Part shown: positions 1 through 5,592 of the stretch, piece by piece
Numbering within the stretch: the stretch's first letter is position 1
Layout of the letters: every line of letters begins with the position of its first letter
Origin: Actinomycetota bacterium
Lineage (GTDB): Bacteria > Actinomycetota > CADDZG01 > WHSQ01
Reading direction: 5' to 3'
Length of the DNA stretch: 6,847 bases
Assembly: GCA_019348445.1 (NCBI GenBank)
Contig: JAHWJK010000003.1
Location: 23,619-30,465, forward strand
The notes under the pieces: model-generated
The model's database searches: none
Told to the model about the DNA's origin: nothing
The model's input: only the letters and a program-made list of their open reading frames with translations
Translations under genes and position numbers: made by a program

Positions 1-393
1 CTGGGGGTCGTGCGTCACATCTCCGATCGGATCGCGGTGATGTATCTGGGCAAGATCGCGGAGGTCTCTCCCGCCGACGAGCTCTACGAACGACCGAAGC
101 ACCCCTATACCGCGGCGCTGCTATCGGCCGTCCCCAAAGGAGAGAGCGACGCGCACGTGACGCAGCGCATCATCCTCACGGGCGACGTCCCCTCGCCGGT
201 CAACCCACCGTCGGGGTGCCCGTTCCACCCCCGGTGCCCCAAGGCTCGGATCGTCGCCGGGCGAGAGGACGAGGTTCCCGAGGATTGCCGCACCGAGATG
301 CCGCCACTGGGCGAGGTCCTTCCCAACCACCGCGCCGCGTGCTGGTATCCCGTTCAAGAAGGCGAGTCGCTCCACCGCGCCGCGCACGCCTAG
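1..393 (+). CDS. Peptide ABC transporter ATP-binding protein, C-terminal fragment (5' end outside window)
   Basis: This is the C-terminal 130 codons of a cytoplasmic ATPase that powers oligopeptide/dipeptide import (OppD/OppF/DppD/DppF family). The frame is open from base 1, so the Walker A, signature and Walker B motifs lie upstream of the window. What is visible starts just after the H-loop region (LGVVRHISDRIAVMYLGKI) and continues into the C-terminal extension typical of peptide importers, with HPYTAALLSAVP. Four cysteines follow at visible codons 73, 79, 96 and 114, starting in GCPFHPRCP. Such a cysteine set is common in this subfamily and in some members has been linked to an iron-sulfur cluster; whether it binds one here is inference. 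The stop is TAG at 391-393. The solute-binding protein follows at once, so the two are probably one operon with permease genes further upstream. D-type and F-type subunits cannot be told apart from this fragment. Confidence 0.93.
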   Translation: MGVVRHISDRIAVMYLGKIAEVSPADELYERPKHPYTAALLSAVPKGESDAHVTQRIILTGDVPSPVNPPSGCPFHPRCPKARIVAGREDEVPEDCRTEMPPLGEVLPNHRAACWYPVQEGESLHRAAHA

Positions 394-397
394 CGCG

Positions 398-2233
398 CTG
401 TCCCTTCAGCTGCGCGCCTTCGGAGCAGCACTCGCCGTTCTCGTCGTTGCGATCGGTTGCGATGCGACGCCCGAGCTCGACCCCGCGCCGGTCGAAGCTC
501 TGGGTTCCGGCACGCTCCGGCAGGAGGTCGTCGACATGCCGTTCGATCGCAACCTCGATCCAACGAGCGAGTACACGTCGCTGGGGTTCGCGTTGTTCTC
601 CAACCTGCTGCTTCGGCCGCTGATGAACTACCGCCACGTCGCGGGCGAACGCGGGATCGAGGTCGTTCCCGACCTGGCGGCAGAGATGCCCGACATCTCT
701 GATGACGGGCTCACGTACGAGTTCACGATCCGCGACGGCGTCAGGTTCGGACCGCCTCTGGATCGAGACGTCACCGCATATGACGTCGCGTACGCCTTCG
801 AGCGTCTCGCTACGCCGGAGGCAGGAGCGCGCTACGGGTTCTATTTCTCGTCGGCGATCGTCGGGATGACGGAGTTCTCCGAGGGGACCTCGGACTCGAT
901 CTCGGGGATCGAAACGCCGGACCAAGACACGATCATCTTCCACCTTCGCCAACCCACCGGCGACTTCATGAAGCGCGTCGCCATGCCCGCGGCGGCGCCG
1001 CTTCCCGAGGAGATCGCAGGTTGTTTCGACGGTCCGGCCGGCTACGGCAGGCATCTCGTCGCGACCGGTCCTTACATGCTGCAAGGCAGCGAACACATCG
1101 GTACCGATTGCACAGAGTTGGAACCTGCACGCGGATTCGTTCCGGAGCGACGCCTGACGCTCGTTCGCAATCCGAATTACGACCGGGCGACCGATGATCC
1201 ATCGATCCGAAGCGCTCGTTTCGCCCGCTACGAGATGACCGTCGAAGAGGATTCCGACGAGATCTACCGACGCATCGAAGCAGGCAAGGTCGACATCACG
1301 TCGGGGGGGCCGGGTCTCGACGAGATCCGTCGTTACACGTCACGGCGCAGTCTGCGCGACAACCTGCACGTCGAATCAGGCGACCGCATCTGGTACATGT
1401 CGATGAATCTCACGGAGCCACCGTTCGACGACATCAACGTGCGTCGCGCCGCGAACCACATCATGGACAAGGACTTTCTGGTTCGGACATGGGGTGGTGA
1501 CATCCTGGGAGAGGTCGCGACTCACATCCTGCCGGACGACATGCTCGGCGGGGCGCTCGAGTCATTCGACCCGTACGCGAGCCGCAACCATGCCGGCGAC
1601 GTGGCGGCAGCGCGCCGAGCGATGGCGAAGTCGTCCTATGACAGAGACGCGGACGGCATCTGTGATGCCGCGGCGTGCAAGGACGTCCTGCACGTAACGA
1701 GGTCCTCGCCTCCGTGGCCCGCGATGTCGGGGATCATCGGTAGTTCCTTCGCCAAGATCGGGATCGCCCTCGAGACGCGGGCCGAACACGATGCCTACTC
1801 GGTGATCCAGAAGCTGCCCAACAACGTCCCGATCACCTCGGCCCCCGGGTGGGTGAAGGACTACCCCGATCCGTTCTCGTTCATCGGATTCCTGTTCGAC
1901 GGACGCAACATCCGCCGTCCCGCGAACACGAACTACGCCATGGTGGGGCTTACGAGAGAGCACGCGGCGGAGCTCGATATAGACGCTCCCGCGCGTCCGG
2001 TTCCGTCGGTGGACGCGGCCATCGACAGATGTGTTGCAACCCTCGACGATCAGGCCCGCACCGATTGCTGGGCGGACCTCGACAGGATGCTCATGACGGA
2101 GGTCGTTCCGTGGATCCCGTATCTCGACGCGAACAAGCTGATCGTGACCTCGGATGCCGTCACGCCGTATGAGTTCGACCAATTCTCGGGCGAGATCTCC
2201 TTCGCCCACATCGGCATCGACCGTTCTTTCTAA
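398..2233 (+). CDS. Peptide/nickel-type ABC transporter substrate-binding lipoprotein (family 5); start uncertain
   Basis: Extracellular solute-binding protein of family 5 (SBP_bac_5), expected to capture peptides or a similar ligand outside the membrane for the ATPase encoded just upstream. Family signatures include ISDDGLTYEFTIRDGVRFG, TAYDVAYAFERL, a TGPYML segment and an INVRRAANHIMDKDFL segment. The first ATG with a good ribosome site is at 536, but the frame clearly begins earlier. Codons from about 410 read LRAFGAALAVLVVAIGC, a hydrophobic signal peptide with a lipobox-like end (Cys codon 458-460), then an Ala/Pro/Glu-rich linker and GSGTLRQE, which resembles the usual start of the mature domain. 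In this frame there is no ATG, GTG or TTG after the stop at 158-160, so the start given here is a CTG (398) with no obvious Shine-Dalgarno; an ATC at 347 or a sequence error are alternatives. From 398 the product is 611 residues, Cys21 being the lipidated residue. The protein has several cysteines and a DxDxDG loop. The family call is firm, the ligand unknown. Confidence 0.87.
   Translation: MSLQLRAFGAALAVLVVAIGCDATPELDPAPVEALGSGTLRQEVVDMPFDRNLDPTSEYTSLGFALFSNLLLRPLMNYRHVAGERGIEVVPDLAAEMPDISDDGLTYEFTIRDGVRFGPPLDRDVTAYDVAYAFERLATPEAGARYGFYFSSAIVGMTEFSEGTSDSISGIETPDQDTIIFHLRQPTGDFMKRVAMPAAAPLPEEIAGCFDGPAGYGRHLVATGPYMLQGSEHIGTDCTELEPARGFVPERRLTLVRNPNYDRATDDPSIRSARFARYEMTVEEDSDEIYRRIEAGKVDITSGGPGLDEIRRYTSRRSLRDNLHVESGDRIWYMSMNLTEPPFDDINVRRAANHIMDKDFLVRTWGGDILGEVATHILPDDMLGGALESFDPYASRNHAGDVAAARRAMAKSSYDRDADGICDAAACKDVLHVTRSSPPWPAMSGIIGSSFAKIGIALETRAEHDAYSVIQKLPNNVPITSAPGWVKDYPDPFSFIGFLFDGRNIRRPANTNYAMVGLTREHAAELDIDAPARPVPSVDAAIDRCVATLDDQARTDCWADLDRMLMTEVVPWIPYLDANKLIVTSDAVTPYEFDQFSGEISFAHIGIDRSF
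522..535 (+). promoter_or_regulatory. Strong Shine-Dalgarno-like sequence before an internal ATG of the binding-protein gene
   Basis: AGGAGG (522-527) sits eight bases before the ATG at 536, which is an ideal ribosome-binding arrangement and would lead a gene finder to start the binding protein there. A start at 536 would remove the signal peptide and lipobox cysteine, so the product could not be exported by the normal route. The same bases encode Gln-Glu-Val in a plausible mature N terminus, so this may be a chance match or a secondary internal start making a cytoplasmic form. Its position is certain; its use is not. Confidence 0.3.
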
Positions 2234-2274
2234 ACTTGAAGGGGGTATAGCCGCGTGATGTTTAGAAAGAACGG
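2221..2274. repeat. Perfect 15-bp inverted repeat with 24-base loop, spanning the binding-protein stop codon
   Basis: The left arm CCGTTCTTTCTAAAC (2221-2235) is the exact reverse complement of the right arm GTTTAGAAAGAACGG (2260-2274); the loop is 2236-2259. The left arm holds the last codons and TAA stop of the binding-protein gene, and the right arm ends three bases before the ATG of the DUF1028 gene. In RNA this would form a 15-bp hairpin covering the purine-rich stretch that would serve as the DUF1028 ribosome site. The arms have 6 GC pairs in 15, AT-rich for this DNA. No T tract follows on either strand, so a classic intrinsic terminator is unlikely. A translational or mRNA-stability element, or a protein-binding dyad, fits better. 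Confidence 0.75.
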
Positions 2275-2281
2275 GCTATGA
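2255..2281 (+). CDS. Candidate leader mini-ORF (7-8 codons) overlapping the DUF1028 start
   Basis: A very short frame begins at GTG 2255 or ATG 2258, reads (V)MFRKNGL and stops at TGA 2279-2281. AAGGGGG (2239-2245) lies nine bases before the GTG, a good Shine-Dalgarno position, and is in the unpaired loop of the inverted repeat. The stop overlaps the ATG of the DUF1028 gene in an ATGA arrangement, the classic geometry for translational coupling. The codons lie across the right arm of the repeat, so ribosomes reading the mini-ORF would open the hairpin. The peptide matches nothing I recognise, and a frame this short can arise by chance. If real, it more likely acts by being translated than as a functional peptide. 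Confidence 0.25.
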   Translation: MMFRKNGL

Positions 2282-3129
2282 CGTTCTCGATCGTGGCCTG
2301 GGATCCGGATGCGTCGCCGCACGAGTGGGGTATCGCGGTCGCATCGAAGTTCCTCGCCGTCGGCGCGGTCGTGCCGTGGGCCCGCGCGGGAGCCGGTGCA
2401 GTGGCAACGCAAGCGTTCGCGAACCTCGCGTACGGCCCCGAAGGACTCAACCGACTCGCGGCGGGGAGGTCGGCCGAGGCGGTCGTCAACGGCCTGACCG
2501 GGCCGGACGAGCAGCGTGACCAACGACAGGTGGGCGTGGTCGATGCGGAAGGGCGCGCCGCTACGTTCACCGGAGCGGAATGCTTCGAGTGGGCGGGGGG
2601 CCGAACCGGCCGCGGCTACGCGTGTCAGGGAAACATCCTCACGGGTCCCGACGTGGTCGACGAGATGTGCACTGCGTTCGAAAAGACCGACGGAGACCTC
2701 GCGACCCGGCTCCTCACGGCGTTGCGCGCTGGTGACGAAGCAGGAGGCGACAAGCGTGGTCGGCAGTCGGCCGCGCTCCTGGTCGTTCGTGAGGGCGGTG
2801 GTTATGGCGGAGGAACCGACCTTGCCGTTAGCCTCCGTGTCGACGACCACGCGACTCCGGTTCCCGAGTTGGAACGACTTTTCGACATCCATCGCCTGCT
2901 CTTTCCGCGCCCGGAGGATCTCGACTTCATCGACGTCGACGATGAGTTGGCGCTGGAGATCGCGGGGCATCTGAACCGCGCCGGTTATCCGGTCACCTCG
3001 CGCAGTTACGACGACGATCTGAAGAAAGCGCTGTTCCGGTACGTGGGAACCGAGAATCTCGAGGAACGGTGGACCGACGACGCGAAGATCGAACGCGCCG
3101 TCCTCGACTATCTGCGAGCTAGACCCTGA
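2278..3129 (+). CDS. DUF1028 family protein (Ntn-hydrolase-like) with C-terminal peptidoglycan-binding-like domain
   Basis: A 283-residue protein of the DUF1028 family, grouped with the Ntn-hydrolase superfamily; its substrate is not known to me. The start at ATG 2278 is supported by the family's N terminus MTFSIVAWDP, followed by GIAVASKFLAVGAVVPWA (residues 18-35) and GAVATQAFAN (40-49). Further family blocks are YACQGNIL (114-121), GDKRGRQSAALLVV (157-170) and LRVDDHATPVPELERL (186-201). Residues from about 215 to the end resemble the peptidoglycan-binding-like domain often found at the C terminus of this family, with FIDVDDELALEI and GTENLEERW. Thr2 would become N-terminal after Met removal and is the natural nucleophile candidate if the protein is a working Ntn hydrolase; this is inference. 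No signal peptide or membrane segment is seen, so it is probably cytoplasmic. Its place behind a peptide transporter suggests it acts on imported peptides or amides. The 3' end overlaps larC by 11 bp, tail to tail. Confidence 0.92.
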   Translation: MTFSIVAWDPDASPHEWGIAVASKFLAVGAVVPWARAGAGAVATQAFANLAYGPEGLNRLAAGRSAEAVVNGLTGPDEQRDQRQVGVVDAEGRAATFTGAECFEWAGGRTGRGYACQGNILTGPDVVDEMCTAFEKTDGDLATRLLTALRAGDEAGGDKRGRQSAALLVVREGGGYGGGTDLAVSLRVDDHATPVPELERLFDIHRLLFPRPEDLDFIDVDDELALEIAGHLNRAGYPVTSRSYDDDLKKALFRYVGTENLEERWTDDAKIERAVLDYLRARP

Positions 3130-4285
3130 GCTTCCGCCGAGCGGCTGCTTCGGCGCGCTGGTAAACGTCTTTCAACGGCATCCCGGTGGCCATCGCGGCA
3201 CGGCTCGCATCCTCGTATTCCGGCGACGTCGTCACGACCTCCGGCCCCCGATGCGCGACCTTGACGCGCACCGCGTGGCCCTCGACGTCGACCTCGATCC
3301 ACTCGCGGAACAGTTCGTCCTTTTCGATCTTCGACGCGCGCACGCCGAACGTGGTCGTTTCTCGGTACAACAGGTCGACGACGCGTTCGCGGGATGCGTG
3401 GTCGACGATCGCGCTGATCTTGAAGGCAGGACGGCCCTTCTTCATGAGTATCGGAGTGCTCCATGCGTCTTGTGCGCCCGCGCGGAGGAGTTGATCGATC
3501 ACGTGGGGGATCAGTTCGGGAGTCATATCGTCGATGTTCGTTTCGACGAGGATGTGCGCGGCGAGTTCCGCAGAAGCTTCTTCACCGACCAGGACCCTCA
3601 GCACGTTGGGAACCGATAGGTCGGCGCTTCCCGCGCCGTAGCCGGTCGCGTGGAGAGTCATCGGAGGCGGCTCTCCGAACCTGTCTGTGATCGCCATGAG
3701 GATCGCGGCCCCCGTCGGCGTGGTGACCTCTCGTTCGCCTCCACCCACGATCAACGCTCCCTTGAGGATCTCGGTCACCGCGGGGGCCGGAACCGGGAGG
3801 GTCCCATGGTCGGTCTCGACCGACCCACTCCCGAGCGGGATCGGGGAGCACGCGATCGTGGCCGGATCGAAATGCTCGATGGCTACAGCCGCACCGACCA
3901 CGTCCGCGATCGCATCCAACGCGCCGACTTCGTGGAAGTGGACGCTGTCGACATCCGTTCCATGCACGCGCGCCTCCGCGGTCGCGAGGATCTCGAACAT
4001 GCGAAGCGCGCGCGCCCGTACGCGCGGCGGCAGATCCGCGCCTTCGAGCATCGAGACGATCTCTAGGAAACCGCGATGCTCTGCGTGGTCGGGGATGCGG
4101 ATCGTGACGGCGTTCGCTCTCAGCCCGCGCCGGACGACCTCGCTCGTTTCCATCCCGACGTCTTCGATCGGCAGCGCGGTGATCGCTCGTCGTACCGCGC
4201 CTGCGTCCGCGCCGGCATCGATGAGCGCGCCGAGGATCATGTCTCCCGATGCTCCGGAGAAGCAGTCGAAGTAGAGGACGGTCAC
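3119..4285 (-). CDS. larC: Nickel-pincer cofactor nickel insertion protein LarC
   Basis: LarC inserts nickel into the pyridinium-dithiocarboxylate mononucleotide ligand in a CTP-dependent reaction, completing the nickel-pincer nucleotide cofactor first found in lactate racemase. The 388-residue product shows the family's order of motifs: YFDCFSGASGDMILGAL at residues 5-21, VHFHEVGALDAIADVVGA at 115-132, PTGAAIL at 190-196, then the C-terminal half with ETNIDDMTPEL (248-258) and MKKGRPAFKI (281-290). In Lactobacillus plantarum the gene is split into larC1 and larC2 and joined by a programmed frameshift; here it is one continuous frame. The start is GTG at 4285, chosen because YFDCFSG is the family N terminus and a GAGGG ribosome site (complement of 4293-4297) lies seven bases before it. 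GTG overlaps the larB stop as GTGA, so the two are translationally coupled. Its TAG stop lies inside the end of the convergent DUF1028 gene. Confidence 0.95.
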   Translation of the reverse strand: MTVLYFDCFSGASGDMILGALIDAGADAGAVRRAITALPIEDVGMETSEVVRRGLRANAVTIRIPDHAEHRGFLEIVSMLEGADLPPRVRARALRMFEILATAEARVHGTDVDSVHFHEVGALDAIADVVGAAVAIEHFDPATIACSPIPLGSGSVETDHGTLPVPAPAVTEILKGALIVGGGEREVTTPTGAAILMAITDRFGEPPPMTLHATGYGAGSADLSVPNVLRVLVGEEASAELAAHILVETNIDDMTPELIPHVIDQLLRAGAQDAWSTPILMKKGRPAFKISAIVDHASRERVVDLLYRETTTFGVRASKIEKDELFREWIEVDVEGHAVRVKVAHRGPEVVTTSPEYEDASRAAMATGMPLKDVYQRAEAAARRKLRV

Positions 4286-5037
4286 GATGCTGCCCTCACC
4301 AATCGCAGAGCTGCGGCGGCTGCTCCGAAGCCGTTGTCGATGTTCGTTACCGTGACTCCGGCGGCGCAGGAATTGAGCATCGCAAGCAACGCCGCGAGCC
4401 CCTCGAACGACGACCCGTAACCGACGCTCGTCGGAACCGCGATAACCGGTGCGGCGGTCAATCCACCGACGATCGTCGCAAGCGCGCCCTCCATACCGGC
4501 GACGACGATGACGGCGGTTGCATCGCGCAGCCTGTCTTGCACCGCGAGGATCCGGTGCAGTCCGGCGGCGCCCGCGTCGGTTATCCGGGTCACCTCTAAA
4601 CCGAACGCGCCGCACGCGAAGAATGCTTCCTCGGCAACGGGCAGGTCCGATGTTCCCGCGGCCACCACCGTTATAGGCCTGTCCGGATACTTATCTTGGT
4701 CTGCGCGCAGTACGACCAGCCGCGCTCGCTCGTGATGGATCGCGAACGGGAACTCGTCGATCAGACCGGCGGCGGTCTCCGGCGGAGTCCTCGTCGCGAG
4801 AACGGGCCCGCTCGTGTGATCGAGGAGGTTGCGCGCGATCGCCACGACCTCATCGGTGGTTTTACCTGCCGCGTAGATCGCTTCGGGAAGACCCTGGCGA
4901 AGTTCCCGATGCGTGTCCAGTTGAGCGAAGCCGAGATCGGAGATCGGCAGATCTTGCAGCGCGCGTACCGCTTCGTCGATGCTCGTGGATCCGTCTTTCA
5001 TGGCTGTGAGCAGGTCTTTTAGCTCTTCCGGCCGCAT
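4282..5037 (-). CDS. larB: Nickel-pincer cofactor biosynthesis protein LarB
   Basis: LarB starts nickel-pincer nucleotide synthesis: it carboxylates the pyridinium ring of nicotinic acid adenine dinucleotide and hydrolyses the phosphoanhydride, giving pyridinium-3,5-biscarboxylic acid mononucleotide. The product is 251 residues, normal for the family. The N-terminal part (1-120) includes a DTHRELRQGLPEAIYAAGKT block at 41-60. The C-terminal part is a PurE/AIR-carboxylase-like domain with ITVVAAGTSDLPVAEEA (122-138), VVAGMEGALATIVGGL (178-193) and PTSVGYGSSFEGLAALLAMLNSCAAG (202-227; residues listed as key blocks only). Cys224 is the likely counterpart of the cysteine that forms a covalent adduct with the dinucleotide in L. 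plantarum LarB. The ATG at 5037 is chosen by length and N-terminal sequence. No Shine-Dalgarno precedes it, and a -10-like hexamer lies only six bases upstream, suggesting a leaderless message. It is followed by larC with a 4-base overlap; larE and larA are not in the window. Confidence 0.94.
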   Translation of the reverse strand: MRPEELKDLLTAMKDGSTSIDEAVRALQDLPISDLGFAQLDTHRELRQGLPEAIYAAGKTTDEVVAIARNLLDHTSGPVLATRTPPETAAGLIDEFPFAIHHERARLVVLRADQDKYPDRPITVVAAGTSDLPVAEEAFFACGAFGLEVTRITDAGAAGLHRILAVQDRLRDATAVIVVAGMEGALATIVGGLTAAPVIAVPTSVGYGSSFEGLAALLAMLNSCAAGVTVTNIDNGFGAAAAALRLVRAAS

Positions 5038-5043
5038 AGGGCC

Positions 5044-5049
5044 AGTGTA
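5044..5049 (-). promoter_or_regulatory. Candidate -10 element for larB-larC (leaderless)
   Basis: On the minus strand the hexamer reads TACACT, matching the TAnnnT core of actinobacterial -10 elements. Its downstream edge is six bases from the larB ATG, so transcription would start at or next to the A of the start codon. No convincing -35 element is seen at 16-18 bases upstream, which is common in this type of promoter. The absence of a Shine-Dalgarno before larB supports the idea. The hexamer shares its TA with the -10 element on the other strand. Confidence 0.42.
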
Positions 5050-5053
5050 GGAT
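5048..5053 (+). promoter_or_regulatory. Candidate -10 element for DUF4446-serS (leaderless)
   Basis: TAGGAT fits the TAnnnT pattern and ends eight bases before the GTG at 5062, so the predicted transcript would begin at or one to two bases before the start codon. No Shine-Dalgarno precedes this GTG. The -35 region is weak (TTCCGG at 5026-5031 with a 16-base spacer is the best I see). It overlaps the divergent larB -10 element by two bases. Confidence 0.4.
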
Positions 5054-5061
5054 GCCCGACC

Positions 5062-5589
5062 GTGCCGGACCTCACCCTCGAGCAGATGACGCTCGCTCTT
5101 GCCGTCGTGGCCGGAGTAGCGCTGGTCTGTTTCCTCTTCGTCATCATCTTTGCGGTCAAACTCCGCCGGGCGCGCCGCGAGTACATGATGCTTCGCGGTG
5201 AATCGGGCGACAGAGACATCGTCGCAGCCGTTTCGCACTGGGTGCGTCACGTGAAATCGCTCGAAGACCGGGTGGATGTTCTTGCGGTGGCTCAAGAAGA
5301 GCAGGGAGCGAAAACGCGGAGCGCCTTGCAGCGGTTCCACATGGTTCGCTACGACGCGTTCGATGACATGGGCGGACGCCTCTCGTTCTCTGCTGCCTTG
5401 CTCGATGACCACGGAGACGGGGTCGTGATCACCTCGATCAACGGCCGCACCGAGACGCGCACCTACGCGAAGCCCGTCCAGGGATTGACCTCCGAGCACA
5501 ACCTTTCCGACGAGGAGCGCGAGGCCATCGCCGGCGCGGTGGCAGGCGCCAAGGGCGAAACCCAGGCGGGCAGCCGCGCGCTGACCTAG
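5062..5589 (+). CDS. DUF4446 family protein with one N-terminal membrane segment
   Basis: A 175-residue protein of the DUF4446 family, of unknown function. Residues 10-33 form a single hydrophobic membrane segment (LALAVVAGVALVCFLFVIIF and following), then a basic patch KLRRARR at 33-39, which predicts an outside N terminus and a cytoplasmic C-terminal body. A helical stretch, possibly coiled coil, covers about 50-92. The family's conserved core follows: RFHMVRYDAFDDMGGRLSFS (91-110), ALLDDHGDGVVITSINGR (112-129), then TYAKPV and LSDEEREAI. The start is GTG 5062; ATG 5086 (codon 9) is an alternative that would leave the membrane segment intact. No Shine-Dalgarno precedes GTG 5062, but a -10-like hexamer is suitably placed for a leaderless mRNA. 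serS begins three bases after its stop, so the two are probably cotranscribed. Confidence 0.88.
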   Translation: MPDLTLEQMTLALAVVAGVALVCFLFVIIFAVKLRRARREYMMLRGESGDRDIVAAVSHWVRHVKSLEDRVDVLAVAQEEQGAKTRSALQRFHMVRYDAFDDMGGRLSFSAALLDDHGDGVVITSINGRTETRTYAKPVQGLTSEHNLSDEEREAIAGAVAGAKGETQAGSRALT

Positions 5590-5592
5590 CGC

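Noticed and set aside
200..1096. Long minus-strand open frame opposite the ATPase and binding-protein genes
   Set aside because: It is a composition-driven shadow with highly Arg-rich translation, and the plus strand carries recognisable families throughout.
1303..1309. Run of seven G in the binding-protein gene as a possible frameshift or slippage site
   Set aside because: The frame is intact on both sides, giving TSGGPGLDE, and the alternative frames stop or lose family similarity.
1562..2209. Minus-strand open frame opposite the 3' half of the binding-protein gene
   Set aside because: Same pattern: an Arg/Val/Gly-rich translation, no motif and no start context, in complement of conserved coding sequence.
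2236..2264. Possible promoter inside the repeat loop (TTGAAG with TGTTTA at 17 bases, or TATAGC)
   Set aside because: The -10 matches are poor and no arrangement gives a good pair at normal spacing. The genes on both sides fit one operon, so I do not call it.
2221..2274. Inverted repeat as a Rho-independent terminator
   Set aside because: Neither arm is followed by a T tract on either strand, and the next gene's start lies three bases after the right arm.
4286..4615. Upstream extension of the larC frame to 4615
   Set aside because: It runs over larB in another frame and is Arg-rich. The LarC family N terminus and a GAGGG ribosome site fix the start at GTG 4285.
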